A stretch of 64,000 nt of DNA from Cytophaga hutchinsonii ATCC 33406 (GCF_000014145.1 NC_008255.1:1-64000); one strand, 5' to 3'. Shown: positions 1 to 9,476, counted from the stretch's first letter. The notes: generated by a model not told the origin, from the sequence alone. Translations and numbers: made by a program.

Positions 1-110
1 CAAATGGTGTACCAGTGAACCGTGGGTTTAGATATAACTACGGATATTATGAAAACGAAGCAGCTGCAAAAGAGAAAAATTTCTTTCAGAAAATAGTAGA
101 GAAGTTATGA
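1..110 (+). CDS. Polysaccharide co-polymerase / tyrosine autokinase, C-terminal end (partial)
   Basis: An open frame enters from the left edge and ends at TGA 108-110. It encodes about 35 residues, with a YNYGYYENE stretch and an ending FFQKIVEKL. A short tyrosine-rich tail is typical of Wzc/CapB-type kinases, which phosphorylate themselves there while controlling capsule or exopolysaccharide chain export at the inner membrane. The stop overlaps the next start by four bases (ATGA), and that next gene is the matching type of phosphatase. This context supports the call more than the short fragment does. Confidence 0.6.
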   Translation, partial: NGVPVNRGFRYNYGYYENEAAAKEKNFFQKIVEKL

Positions 111-850
111 GTTTTCTAAAATCATTATTCAGCAAGCCGCAGCATGCAACGGAAGACTGGCTCTTTGTTGATATGCATTCGCACCTGATACCGGGCATTG
201 ATGATGGTTCAAAAAGCATGGAAGAATCTTTATCATTGATTCAGGAATTTAAAAAATTAGGTTATAAAAAAATCATTACCACCCCGCACATCATGGGGGA
301 TTTTTTTAAAAATTCGAAAGAAACAATATTCCCGGGGCTAATTGAATTAAGAGCAAGTATAGCAGAAGCCGGCATTGATATTGAAATAGAAGCCGCAGCA
401 GAATATTATTTAGACGAATGGTTTATAGAAAAACTGGAACGGAATGAACCGCTGCTAAAGTTAGGGGGCAATTATGTTCTGTTTGAAACTTCTTACATGA
501 ACAGGCCGACACAACTTCATCAGGCAATTTTTTTAATGCGTTCATTGGGTTATATACCTGTGTTGGCACACCCTGAAAGATATACGTATTTATATGAGGA
601 TTTCAAACTGTTTAAAGAAATCTATGAGATGGATGTGCTGTTTCAGATTAATTTAAATTCGTTGGCTGGTTACTATTCTAAAACAGCTAAACTATATGCT
701 GAAAAATTAATTGATAACAACATGGTAGATTTTGTTGGCACCGATTGCCACGGACAAAGACATATAGATGTACTGGCGAAAGTTAAAGTGTCAAACTATT
801 ATCAAAAGCTTCAAAAATTAAGTATTTTAAATAACACATTGATTTCATGA
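107..850 (+). CDS. CpsB/CapC/YwqE-type tyrosine-protein phosphatase (PHP fold)
   Basis: The 247-residue protein begins its domain with DMHSHLIPGIDDGS (residues 22-35), the metal-binding opening of PHP-fold phosphatases that remove phosphate from capsule tyrosine kinases. Further metal ligands are visible in TTPHIM (about 58-63), AHPERY (about 154) and GTDCHG (about 210). Length fits the CpsB/YwqE family. There is no signal peptide, so it should act in the cytoplasm. It overlaps the kinase tail upstream and the epimerase downstream by four bases each, so the three are probably translationally coupled and serve surface polysaccharide assembly. The function is confident; the exact polymer is unknown. 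Confidence 0.9.
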   Translation: MSFLKSLFSKPQHATEDWLFVDMHSHLIPGIDDGSKSMEESLSLIQEFKKLGYKKIITTPHIMGDFFKNSKETIFPGLIELRASIAEAGIDIEIEAAAEYYLDEWFIEKLERNEPLLKLGGNYVLFETSYMNRPTQLHQAIFLMRSLGYIPVLAHPERYTYLYEDFKLFKEIYEMDVLFQINLNSLAGYYSKTAKLYAEKLIDNNMVDFVGTDCHGQRHIDVLAKVKVSNYYQKLQKLSILNNTLIS

Positions 851-1815
851 TTCTCGTAACGGGTGCAAATGGTTTGGTAGGAAGTTTTCTTTGTAACGAA
901 TTAGCAGGGAAAGGGTATCGTGTAAAAGCGTTGGTTCGTGAAAAGTCAGATACATCTTTATTGAAAGCAGTTGCAGGAAGCATTGAACTTGTTTATGGAG
1001 ATATTACGGATGCGGGCTCTTTAGTGGATGCCATGGAAGATGTAATGTGTGTGGTGCATACGGCGGCTGTTATATCTTTTTGGAATAAAAAAAATAAAGA
1101 AATGTATCAGACAAATGTAGTCGGTACAAGAAATGTTGTGGATGTTGCACTCGAAAAAGGTGTAAAAAAAATGATTCATATCAGTTCCATTGCAGCGATA
1201 GGAAGAAAGGCAACAGATACACGCATCGATGAAAAAAACAATTGGGAAGAATCTGCTGTAAATACGGCATACGCAGTAACCAAACACCAGGCAGAACTTG
1301 AGATCTTCCGGGCTGTTGAAGAAGGGCTGCATGCTGTGATTATTAACCCATCGGTTATATTAGGTCCGGGTTTAAAAGGTACAAGCAGTGTACGTTTGTT
1401 TGAGTATGTTCAGCAAAAAGGCAAATTCTATACGGATGGCGACTTAAACTATGTAGATGTACGGGACGTGGTTGAAAGCATTGAATATTTCATTTCGCAT
1501 GAAACGCCGGCCGGAGAGCGCTACATTCTTAACGGAGGAACGGTTAGCTTTAAAACATTTTTTGAAAAGATAGCAGAGATGCTGCATACAAATCCTCCGT
1601 CCGTGAAGGCTTCAGACTGGATGAAGCAGATTGTGTGGAGAGTAGAGGCAATCAAAGCCTTTATTACAGGCAAGGAACCATTAATAACCAAAAGCACCGC
1701 CAGAACAGCAACAAATAAATTTGAATACAGTGCAGATAAAATCATGCAGCTCAGCCAAAGATCATTCAGGCCTTTGCAGGATACCATTTACTGGACCTGT
1801 AAACAGCTTTTTTAG
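847..1815 (+). CDS. NAD(P)-dependent epimerase/reductase, extended SDR family
   Basis: The 322-residue protein starts with a Rossmann nucleotide loop TGANGLVG (residues 5-12) and has the catalytic YAVTK (about 142-146), with the upstream serine in HISSIAAIG. These mark an extended short-chain dehydrogenase, close in pattern to dihydroflavonol reductase-like and sugar epimerase proteins. Substrate cannot be read from the sequence. Four-base overlap with the phosphatase suggests a role in sugar nucleotide or polysaccharide metabolism, but that is inference. No terminator hairpin is obvious in the 139-bp gap after it. Confidence 0.8.
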   Translation: MILVTGANGLVGSFLCNELAGKGYRVKALVREKSDTSLLKAVAGSIELVYGDITDAGSLVDAMEDVMCVVHTAAVISFWNKKNKEMYQTNVVGTRNVVDVALEKGVKKMIHISSIAAIGRKATDTRIDEKNNWEESAVNTAYAVTKHQAELEIFRAVEEGLHAVIINPSVILGPGLKGTSSVRLFEYVQQKGKFYTDGDLNYVDVRDVVESIEYFISHETPAGERYILNGGTVSFKTFFEKIAEMLHTNPPSVKASDWMKQIVWRVEAIKAFITGKEPLITKSTARTATNKFEYSADKIMQLSQRSFRPLQDTIYWTCKQLF

Positions 1816-1954
1816 CCGTTTTGTCCATGCTTTTAGCCCAAAATTCAAATTTTTATGCATGTTTATAACTAAATCATACAGGTATAAATGAATTAATTTT
1901 TAATTTTTTAGCTTTAAGTATAATCACAGCGTATATACATAAAATTGTGAGACT

Positions 1955-3355
1955 ATGGCCAGACAAAATAAACGACAATCAGATGATCGGGAATTGGCCA
2001 GAAAATTTGAGGAACTTCTGAAAGAAGGAACTCCTGGCTTTTTTGACGTAAGTGTTTACGAAAGCATCATCCAATACTATCTAGAAGGAACAAAATTCAG
2101 AAAAGCACACAGAACATGTGATATTGCTATGGAGCAGCATCCGTATTCTGTAGAAATTATGTTGCTTAAGGTTCAGGTATTAATGCAGATGACACAATTT
2201 GAAGAAGCATTAGAGATACTTGACAGAGCACAGCTATATCAACCCAACGATACCGACATTCAATTGCTGCGTGCCAATATCATGGCTCAGCAGGATGATT
2301 TTGAAGGGGCAATTGAATTGCTTGAAGAGATACTTACGCTTGCCGAAGAGAAAGATGAAATACATTACCACATGGGTGTAATTTATCAGGATATGGGTAA
2401 CTTTGAAGAATCAATCAATCACCTGAAGGAGGCAATTATGCTGAACTCTCAGCACGAAGATGCCATCTATGAATTGTCCTATAGCCTGGAAGTACTTGAC
2501 CGCCTGGAAGAGAGTATAGACTTCTTTAAACAGTTAATTGAAAAAGATCCGTATTCACATTTTGCATGGTTCTGCCTCGGGGTATCGTATTTCAAGCAAG
2601 GTAAGCTGGATGAGGCACTGGATGCATATGAATTTGTAATAGCGATTAACGATAAGTACTCTTCCGCGTATTACAACATCGGGGAATGTTATGTGTACAA
2701 AAATGAATATGAGAAAGCGCTTGAGTATTTCTTCCAGACCATGGATATGGAAGATAAAACGGCAGATGTTTTTTACAACATAGGTTTTTGTTACGAGCAT
2801 TTGGGCATGCACCCGAAAGCCATTGAGTTTTACCGCAAAGCATCCAAAGCCGATGCGTACTTCCATGAAGCATACTATGGAATAGGCAAGTGCCTGGAAG
2901 CACAGGATAAATCCTACGAATCCATTCATTTCTTCAAAAGAGCGTTAAAGCTGGATGAAGCCAATGCTGAATACTGGCTTGCAAAAGCGAATGCGGAATA
3001 TAAAACGGGCAACATCATTTCGAGTCTGGAAGCATTTGAAGAAGCCTGTGTATTAGAGCCTTCCAATCCGGAAGTATGGAAAAACTGGTCGTTTGTACAC
3101 TATGAAAGTGGTGATATGGACAAGGCAATCGATTTAATCAATGCCGGGATTGATGAAATGCCTGGTAACGCAGATTTATATTATCGTGCTGTAGCATACC
3201 TGATTACAGCAGGAAGGTATAAAGAGGCATTTAATTATCTGGAAAATGCATTAACTTTAAACTTCGATAGCCATACGGTGTTGTTTGAATTTTTCCCTAA
3301 ATTGGAAACTCAAAAGGCATTATTCAGAATTATAGATCAATACAGAAATAAATAA
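1955..3355 (+). CDS. Tetratricopeptide repeat protein
   Basis: This 466-residue protein consists almost entirely of TPR helices. The 34-residue spacing of patterns such as AIELLEEIL, YHMGVIYQDMGNFEESI and YYNIGECYVYKNEYEKALEYF is visible from about residue 60 to 440. It has no signal peptide or membrane segment and is acidic, so it is probably a cytoplasmic scaffold. TPR proteins bind partner proteins; none is identifiable here. It is followed after one base by phosphosulfolactate synthase, so the two are very likely co-transcribed. A role in that pathway is only suggested by position. Confidence 0.8.
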   Translation: MARQNKRQSDDRELARKFEELLKEGTPGFFDVSVYESIIQYYLEGTKFRKAHRTCDIAMEQHPYSVEIMLLKVQVLMQMTQFEEALEILDRAQLYQPNDTDIQLLRANIMAQQDDFEGAIELLEEILTLAEEKDEIHYHMGVIYQDMGNFEESINHLKEAIMLNSQHEDAIYELSYSLEVLDRLEESIDFFKQLIEKDPYSHFAWFCLGVSYFKQGKLDEALDAYEFVIAINDKYSSAYYNIGECYVYKNEYEKALEYFFQTMDMEDKTADVFYNIGFCYEHLGMHPKAIEFYRKASKADAYFHEAYYGIGKCLEAQDKSYESIHFFKRALKLDEANAEYWLAKANAEYKTGNIISSLEAFEEACVLEPSNPEVWKNWSFVHYESGDMDKAIDLINAGIDEMPGNADLYYRAVAYLITAGRYKEAFNYLENALTLNFDSHTVLFEFFPKLETQKALFRIIDQYRNK

Positions 3356-3356
3356 A

Positions 3357-4127
3357 ATGTACCAAAATTTTACCCTTTCTAAGGTTCCTGAGAGAACAAC
3401 TAAGCCACGCGAGTCTGGTTTTACAATGGTGATGGATAAAGGCTTAAGTTGCCGGGAAGTAGAAGACATGCTTTCTGTCTCCAGTAACTATATTGATATC
3501 GTAAAACTTGGTTGGGCAACCTCATTTGTAACACCGACATTAAAAGAAAAATTAGCATTATATAAATCAGCAGGTATTCCATGCTATTTAGGAGGCACCT
3601 TATTTGAAGCATTTATTGTAAGAGATCAGTTTGATGATTACAGAAAATTGCTTGATAAATATGATTTAGGTTATGCAGAAGTATCTGACGGATCTATTGA
3701 ATTGGGACACGCTGAAAAATGCGAATACATTGCCAAGCTTGCCAAGCAGGTGACTGTATTATCAGAAGTGGGCTCTAAGGATGCAGAAAAAATTATTCCG
3801 CCATCTAAGTGGATCAAACTGATGAATACAGAGCTGGAAGCTGGTGCATGGAAAGTAATCGGTGAAGCTCGTGAAGCGGGCAACGTAGGTCTTTTCCGTT
3901 CCACAGGTGAAGTTCGTTCGGGTTTGGTGGAGGATATTTTAAGTGCAGTGCCGGTTGAAAAGATTATCTGGGAAGCGCCTCAGAAAGAACAGCAGGTGTT
4001 TTTTGTAAAACTGTGCGGTGCAAATGTAAACTTAGGAAACATTGCTCCCAATGAATTGATCCCGCTTGAAACGGTTCGTTTAGGATTGAGAAGCGATACG
4101 TTTCATCACTTTATTGATAAGCTATAA
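3357..4127 (+). CDS. comA: Phosphosulfolactate synthase (ComA family)
   Basis: The 256-residue protein matches the ComA family, which adds sulfite to phosphoenolpyruvate to give phosphosulfolactate. Family-like segments are KPRESGFTMVMDKG near the start, YIDIVKLGWATS (about 46-57), GGTLFEAF (about 80-87), EVSDGSIEL (about 110-118) and WIKLMNTELEAGAWKVIGEAR. In archaea the product leads to coenzyme M. In Bacteroidota that glide, sulfonated lipids (capnoids) are known, so a route toward cysteate or sulfonolipid is a reasonable inference. It sits one base after the TPR gene and nine bases before the DedA gene. Confidence 0.85.
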   Translation: MYQNFTLSKVPERTTKPRESGFTMVMDKGLSCREVEDMLSVSSNYIDIVKLGWATSFVTPTLKEKLALYKSAGIPCYLGGTLFEAFIVRDQFDDYRKLLDKYDLGYAEVSDGSIELGHAEKCEYIAKLAKQVTVLSEVGSKDAEKIIPPSKWIKLMNTELEAGAWKVIGEAREAGNVGLFRSTGEVRSGLVEDILSAVPVEKIIWEAPQKEQQVFFVKLCGANVNLGNIAPNELIPLETVRLGLRSDTFHHFIDKL

Positions 4128-4136
4128 GCAGGTACC

Positions 4137-4793
4137 ATGATTGAATTCTTAAAACTTGCTGCCGACTGGTTTCTGCATTTGGATGCACATTTAGGCGAAT
4201 TGGTTTCTAACTACGGTACCTTAGTATATCTGATCCTCTTTCTTGTAATTTTTACAGAAACAGGTTTGGTTGTAATGCCGTTTCTTCCGGGTGATTCGTT
4301 ACTGTTTGCTGCAGGCATGCTGGCATCTTTAGGCGACCTGAATCCATGGCTGCTAATTATATTACTGATCATTGCAGCGATTCTGGGAGATACGGTAAAT
4401 TACCACATTGGCAAATATATCGGGCCGAAAGTATTTACCGATGCAGTGCCTACAAACTTTTTCATGCGTTTATTGAAAAAGGAACACCTTGAAAAGGCTC
4501 AGGCGTTTTACGAAAAACATGGCGGCAAAACCATTATCATGGCACGCTTTGTTCCCATTGTTCGTACGTTTGCACCCTTCGTTGCCGGGGTGAGCAAGAT
4601 GAATTATTCCCGCTTTATTACATACAATATTGTAGGAGGCGTCATCTGGGTTACCGGATTAACATTAGCCGGATATTATTTAGCAGAATTTGAATTCGTC
4701 AGAAAAAACTTTGAAAAAGTGATTTTTGCAATCATTCTTATTTCTGTACTGCCAATCGTAGTAGAATTCTTCCGGAACAAAAAAGCAGCATAA
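4137..4793 (+). CDS. DedA/VTT-domain membrane protein
   Basis: The 218-residue integral membrane protein shows the DedA pattern: VIFTETGLVVMPFLPGDS (about 38-56), a glycine- and proline-rich re-entrant stretch, then ARFVPIVRTFAPFVAGVSKM (about 141-160) and hydrophobic spans at each end. DedA proteins move or scramble lipids such as undecaprenyl phosphate or phosphatidylethanolamine and need acidic and arginine residues in these motifs, which are present. It is the last gene before a strong hairpin terminator, closing the unit begun by the TPR gene. Confidence 0.88.
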   Translation: MIEFLKLAADWFLHLDAHLGELVSNYGTLVYLILFLVIFTETGLVVMPFLPGDSLLFAAGMLASLGDLNPWLLIILLIIAAILGDTVNYHIGKYIGPKVFTDAVPTNFFMRLLKKEHLEKAQAFYEKHGGKTIIMARFVPIVRTFAPFVAGVSKMNYSRFITYNIVGGVIWVTGLTLAGYYLAEFEFVRKNFEKVIFAIILISVLPIVVEFFRNKKAA

Positions 4794-4811
4794 AAACACA
4801 CATACAATGAC

Positions 4812-4843
4812 AAGCCCTTTCGAAACGTAGAAAGGGCTTTTTC
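4812..4843 (+). terminator. Intrinsic terminator after the DedA gene
   Basis: A 10-bp stem (AAGCCCTTTC with GAAAGGGCTT) and an 8-base loop are followed by a T-run. It lies 18 bases after the DedA stop and 27 bases before aroE, so aroE is probably transcribed from its own promoter. Confidence 0.85.
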
Positions 4844-4869
4844 ATTTATATAAAACCGCAAGCAACAAT

Positions 4870-5610
4870 ATGAAGACATACGGTTTAATTGGATTTCGCT
4901 TATCACATTCTTTTTCAAAAAAATACTTTACTGAAAAATTTCTAAAGGAAGGAATTGAAGATTGCGTATACGAAAATTTTCAATTAGATACGGTAAAGGA
5001 ATTTTCAGCACTGCTTCGTACAGACGCCAACCTGAAAGGGTTCAACGTTACCATTCCATATAAAGAAGAAATCATTCCTTTCCTGAATGACCTGGATGCT
5101 GCAGCAAAAGAAATCGGTGCGGTTAATGTCATTAAGATTCAGGAAGACGGGACACTGATCGGATACAATTCGGATTATTACGGTTTTAAAACATCACTCG
5201 AAACATTTATCCCGAAGGAAGTGTCTCATAAAGCGCTTGTATTAGGTACCGGCGGTGCCGCTAAAGCGGTTGTAACAGCGCTTAATCATTTAGGCATACC
5301 ATATCAGTACGTTTCACGCAATAAGTCGGCACAAAGCCTCAGCTACGAAGAACTGGATCAAAATGTCATGCAGGAATATACACTTGTAGTGAATACATCC
5401 CCATTGGGCATGTATCCGGAGGTTGATTCTTTCCCGGCAATTCCATATGAATTTTTGGATAGCAGGCATTACCTGTACGACCTGGTATATAATCCGGAAG
5501 AAACCCTGTTTATGAAAAAAGGAATTGCCCGGGGCGCACACGTGATGAATGGTTTGCCCATGCTGATCGGGCAGGCAGAAAAAGCCTGGGAGATCTGGAA
5601 CTCAAAGTAA
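4870..5610 (+). CDS. aroE: Shikimate dehydrogenase
   Basis: AroE reduces 3-dehydroshikimate to shikimate with NADPH in aromatic amino acid synthesis. The 246-residue protein carries the substrate-binding GFRLSHSFSKKYF near the start, NVTIPYKEE with the catalytic lysine (about residue 65), NSDYYG with the paired aspartate (about 102), the nucleotide loop GTGGAAKA (about 127) and GLPMLIGQA near the end. All key residues are present and length is normal, slightly short. It is a single gene between two terminators. Confidence 0.95.
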   Translation: MKTYGLIGFRLSHSFSKKYFTEKFLKEGIEDCVYENFQLDTVKEFSALLRTDANLKGFNVTIPYKEEIIPFLNDLDAAAKEIGAVNVIKIQEDGTLIGYNSDYYGFKTSLETFIPKEVSHKALVLGTGGAAKAVVTALNHLGIPYQYVSRNKSAQSLSYEELDQNVMQEYTLVVNTSPLGMYPEVDSFPAIPYEFLDSRHYLYDLVYNPEETLFMKKGIARGAHVMNGLPMLIGQAEKAWEIWNSK

Positions 5611-5633
5611 AAAATGAGAATGGATTTAAAATA

Positions 5634-5666
5634 AAAATGTCCCTGCTATTTAGCAGGGACATTTTT
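5634..5666. terminator. Bidirectional intrinsic terminator between aroE and the barrel gene
   Basis: A hairpin with 14-bp A/T-flanked arms (core GTCCCTGCTA with TAGCAGGGAC) has A-run and T-run flanks, so it can stop aroE on the plus strand and the convergent barrel gene on the minus strand. Confidence 0.85.
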
Positions 5667-5689
5667 ATTAAATGTTGTATTGGTTAATA

Positions 5690-6469
5690 CTAGAAAATGA
5701 AACCTAAACGAAGACCAGCTGTTAAGCTTGGCGCTAAGTTGAATGTACCACCTGTAGATTTAGTTTCAACAGTATTTGTTGCACCACCGCCAGCAGGAGT
5801 AGTTTCATCTTTTGTTTTGCCTTCTTTAGAAGCTACAAAGCCCCATCCGAATTCAGCACCAAGGTATACTTTTTCTACAAAGTAGTAGTCAGCACCTGAA
5901 ACGGCACGTAATCCGAAACCGAAAGAAGCGTTATCACCTGCAGTATTGAAACCTTTTGTCTGTCTTTTTTGACCATCAACAAATGTGTTACCATCTGAAT
6001 TTTCCCATTTAGTAGAAGCACCGACTTTCTGGAATAAAAGATCAGCACCTACGTATGTAGAAAGACGGCCTGTACCTGTAAAGTGTTTTTCAAGACCAGC
6101 GTTTAAATCAAATCGAGAATAAGCATCTCTTGCAAAACCTTCTCCAGAACCTGGATTAGCTTCATAGTATCTGTTTTTTTCAGCAGTTTGTGTAAAGCCA
6201 AATCCAATACGCAATGCAACTTGATCCTGTAAGAAATAACGGAATTTTAATTGTGGACTAACACCACCAAATGCGCTGTTTTGCAAACTTGTTGGGTTAG
6301 CACCAATACCGCCAGCAAGAAAGCCGATTTCAGCAAGTACATCACCAGCACCCGGCTTGTAAGCTCTTGTTACAGGAACAGTTGTTGTTGTAGTAACAGT
6401 TGTTTCCTGTTGTGCATTTGCCGCTAATGTGAACGCTAAAAGCGAAGCAATAGTAATAATTTTTTTCAT
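5690..6469 (-). CDS. Outer membrane beta-barrel protein
   Basis: The 259-residue protein opens with a clear signal peptide (MKKIITIASLLAFTLAANAQ, cut before Q) followed by a threonine-rich linker. The rest shows alternating-residue amphipathic strands separated by Gly/Asn/Asp turns, for example LKFRYFLQDQVALRIGFGF, and ends with aromatic and hydrophobic residues (RLGFIF), as in small OmpW/OmpA-like or OprD-like eight-strand barrels. It is monocistronic, converges on aroE and faces uvrB divergently. Its ligand, if any, is unknown. The predicted barrel is confident, the exact family is not. Confidence 0.8.
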   Translation of the reverse strand: MKKIITIASLLAFTLAANAQQETTVTTTTTVPVTRAYKPGAGDVLAEIGFLAGGIGANPTSLQNSAFGGVSPQLKFRYFLQDQVALRIGFGFTQTAEKNRYYEANPGSGEGFARDAYSRFDLNAGLEKHFTGTGRLSTYVGADLLFQKVGASTKWENSDGNTFVDGQKRQTKGFNTAGDNASFGFGLRAVSGADYYFVEKVYLGAEFGWGFVASKEGKTKDETTPAGGGATNTVETKSTGGTFNLAPSLTAGLRLGFIF

Positions 6470-6683
6470 AGTTTTTAAAATTGGTTAATTAAAAATTATA
6501 CGATTTAAGCCGTCAAGTTATAGAACTAAAATCATTTATACAAAAAACAGGGAAAGAAACATAAAACAAAGATCTGCGTATATATACCCCCATTTTTTAA
6601 CGCATACCCGTATTAAAAAACGTATTTATTTTAAACTATATTCGATAACTTACTGTTTCTATTATTTAACAACGTAACATACT

Positions 6684-8705
6684 GTGGCTTTCAATCTGAC
6701 TTCAAAATACGAACCGACAGGCGACCAGCCCGCTGCTATCAAACAGCTTGTTGAAGGTGTGGAACGCAACGATCCCGCCCAGGTATTATTAGGCGTTACA
6801 GGATCCGGTAAAACATTTACCATGGCCAATGTGATTCAGCAGACACAAAAACCAACACTTGTATTAAGTCATAATAAAACACTGGCTGCACAATTGTATG
6901 GTGAGTTCAAACAGTTTTTTCCGGAGAATTTAGTTGAATATTTTATTTCGTACTACGATTACTATCAGCCGGAAGCATTCATGCCTACTTCGGGTTTGTA
7001 TATCGAAAAAGATTTAGCGATCAACCAGGAAATAGAAAAACTCCGCTTAAGCGCAACGTCTTCGTTGATGTCAGGGCGGAGAGATATTATTGTTGTTGCG
7101 TCTGTATCCTGCATCTACGGTATCGGTAATCCCGAAGAATTCAGAAAAAGTATTGTTGTATTGCATAAAGGGCAACAGATAAACAGAAATAAACTGTTGT
7201 ATTCCTTTGTTGAAATTTTATATAACCGAACCACGCGCGACTTTACACGCGGCACATTCCGTGTAACCGGCGATACCGTTGACGTATATCCGGCGTATGC
7301 AGATATCGCATACCGCATACAGATGTGGGGCGATGAAGTGGAGTCTATTCAGATGATTGAACCGGAAACAGGTAAGCGGATCAGCGAACAAAAAAGTTTA
7401 ACCTTATTTCCGGCCAACTTATTTGTTACAGGCAAAGACTCGCTGAACAATGCCATTCATCACATTCAGGATGACTTGATGAAACAGGTGCAGCTGTTTG
7501 AAATGGAGAAGCGGTATGGAGAAGCAAAACGGATACAGGAACGGACAGAATTTGATATTGAGATGATGCGCGAACTGGGTTATTGCTCCGGCATCGAAAA
7601 TTATTCCAGGTATTTTGATGGCAGGATGCCTGGCCAGCGTCCATTCTGCCTGATCGATTATTTCCCCGATGATTTTTTACTCGTTGTAGATGAAAGCCAC
7701 GTTACCATACCGCAGATCCGTGCCATGTTTGGCGGGGACCGCGCGCGTAAAACAAACCTGGTAGAATACGGTTTCCGTTTACCATCAGCTATGGATAACC
7801 GTCCGCTTACGTTTGATGAATTTGAATCCATAAACACACAGGCAATCTATGTGAGCGCAACGCCGGCTGATTATGAGTTGCAGCGCTCTGAAGGCGCGGT
7901 CGTGGAACAGATCATCCGGCCTACAGGATTGCTGGACCCGCAAATATTTATTAAACCAACGGTAAACCAGATCGATGATCTGCTGGACGAAATCCAGGAG
8001 CGGATTGAAATGGGCGACCGTATTCTGGTCACAACGTTAACAAAACGTATGGCAGAAGAATTAACAAAATTTCTGGACGGTGTTGGAGTGCGCACCCGTT
8101 ACATACATTCAGAAGTGAAGACACTGGATCGGGTAGAAATATTGCGTGAGTTACGCCTGGGTGTTTTTGATGTATTGGTTGGCGTGAACTTGTTACGGGA
8201 AGGCCTTGATTTACCGGAGGTTTCATTGGTCGCCATCATGGACGCAGATAAAGAAGGGTTTTTACGGAACGTGCGTTCGCTGGTTCAGACAATCGGCCGT
8301 GCTGCCCGGAACAGCAACGGCAAAGTAATCATGTATGCAGATAAAATTACAGCATCCATGCAGCAGGCCATAGATGAGACAAGCCGGAGACGTGCAACGC
8401 AGCTTGCCTACAACGAATTGCATGGCATTACACCGATCACAGTCAACAAATCCAAGGATGAAATTATGGGTCAGACAAAAGTGGCTGATTCAAATAAATT
8501 CAACAAGCAATATATTGAACCGGAAGGCGAACCTTCGTTAGCAGCCGATCCGGTAGTGGCTATGTTGAATAAAACAGAGCTCACGAAGATGATCGACAGA
8601 GCCAAGAAAGATATGGACAAAGCTGCGAAAGATCTTGACTTCGTAGAAGCAGCCCGCTACAGGGATGAAATGTTTGCCCTGCAGAAAATAATTGATTCAA
8701 AATAG
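6684..8705 (+). CDS. uvrB: Excinuclease ABC subunit B
   Basis: UvrB is the helicase-like damage-verifying subunit of nucleotide excision repair, working with UvrA and UvrC. The 673-residue protein has Walker A GVTGSGKT (about 38-45), the DNA-wrapping hairpin YYDYYQPEAFMPTSGLYIEKD region (about 92-112), DESHVTIPQIRAMFGGD (about 337-353), helicase motifs V-VI (GVNLLREGLDLPEV, QTIGRAARN) and a C-terminal UVR domain that binds UvrC. The start is GTG at 6684, giving MAFNLTSKYEPTGDQPAA, the usual N-terminus. It is divergent from the barrel gene, with 214 bp between. Confidence 0.97.
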   Translation: MAFNLTSKYEPTGDQPAAIKQLVEGVERNDPAQVLLGVTGSGKTFTMANVIQQTQKPTLVLSHNKTLAAQLYGEFKQFFPENLVEYFISYYDYYQPEAFMPTSGLYIEKDLAINQEIEKLRLSATSSLMSGRRDIIVVASVSCIYGIGNPEEFRKSIVVLHKGQQINRNKLLYSFVEILYNRTTRDFTRGTFRVTGDTVDVYPAYADIAYRIQMWGDEVESIQMIEPETGKRISEQKSLTLFPANLFVTGKDSLNNAIHHIQDDLMKQVQLFEMEKRYGEAKRIQERTEFDIEMMRELGYCSGIENYSRYFDGRMPGQRPFCLIDYFPDDFLLVVDESHVTIPQIRAMFGGDRARKTNLVEYGFRLPSAMDNRPLTFDEFESINTQAIYVSATPADYELQRSEGAVVEQIIRPTGLLDPQIFIKPTVNQIDDLLDEIQERIEMGDRILVTTLTKRMAEELTKFLDGVGVRTRYIHSEVKTLDRVEILRELRLGVFDVLVGVNLLREGLDLPEVSLVAIMDADKEGFLRNVRSLVQTIGRAARNSNGKVIMYADKITASMQQAIDETSRRRATQLAYNELHGITPITVNKSKDEIMGQTKVADSNKFNKQYIEPEGEPSLAADPVVAMLNKTELTKMIDRAKKDMDKAAKDLDFVEAARYRDEMFALQKIIDSK

Positions 8706-8708
8706 TCT

Positions 8709-8764
8709 GTACGCCGACATGAATTTTAAGCCGTGGTTCGGTAACTACTTCCGCCGCGGCGTAC
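8709..8764. repeat. Separated inverted repeat after uvrB
   Basis: GTACGCCG (8709-8716) is repeated in inverse (8757-8764) just after the uvrB stop. The 40-base loop and lack of a T-run make it a poor terminator. It may be an RNA fold at the uvrB 3' end or chance. The rest of the 219-bp spacer to the exonuclease gene shows nothing else I recognise. Confidence 0.3.
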
Positions 8765-8924
8765 GCTTGTTTTCTACGCTTTGCGCCATGGTTTGGTACG
8801 TTTAAGTGTCTGTATTTAATTTATAAGAATGAATCATACCTCACGTAAACTACCAGCCATTAATAGTCTGTGGCAAACAGAACATTACACTAAACCATTT
8901 GGTCTCTGGATACGCTTTTAAGTT

Positions 8925-9476
8925 ATGAATTTTACCGCACTGGATTTTGAAACAGCAAACACGCATAAAACAAGTATTTGTGCCGTTGGCATGGCTATTG
9001 TTGAAGACGGGAAAGTGGTTAAAACAATTTCCAAATTAATTAAACCTGTACCTGATTTTTATAGTTACTGGAATGTGCAGATCCATGGCATTACACCTGA
9101 CATGACGGCTGACGCACCCTATTTCATTGATGTGTGGCAGGAATTAAAACAATACATCGATTACTCAACACTTGTGGCACACAATGCAGCTTTTGATGTG
9201 GGCGCATTGAGAAGTATACTAACCACACACGAAGTCTCCTTTCCTAAAACAGATTATTTCTGTTCGTGTTCAGTAAGCCGCAAGGTATTCAAAGAAATTG
9301 AAAATCATAAACTGTCAACCGTATGCCGGCACATTGATGTGCCGCTGAATCACCACGAAGCAGAGAGCGATGCAATCGGCGCGGCGCAGATTATTATTAA
9401 AGCCGGTGAACGCCTGGGCGCTAATTCGATTGAAGAGCTGATGGCTATGCTGAAGATGAAACTGAAGGTGTTTTGA
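8925..9476 (+). CDS. DnaQ-like DEDDh 3'-5' exonuclease
   Basis: The 183-residue protein is a single exonuclease domain of the DnaQ/epsilon type. All catalytic positions are visible: D7 and E9 in LDFETA, HNAAFD (about 86-91) and the HHEAESD motif (about 143-149) carrying the final His and Asp. It lacks any C-terminal polymerase-binding extension, so it may be a stand-alone proofreading-like or repair nuclease on DNA or RNA ends. Neighbours do not specify a pathway. Confidence 0.85.
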   Translation: MNFTALDFETANTHKTSICAVGMAIVEDGKVVKTISKLIKPVPDFYSYWNVQIHGITPDMTADAPYFIDVWQELKQYIDYSTLVAHNAAFDVGALRSILTTHEVSFPKTDYFCSCSVSRKVFKEIENHKLSTVCRHIDVPLNHHEAESDAIGAAQIIIKAGERLGANSIEELMAMLKMKLKVF

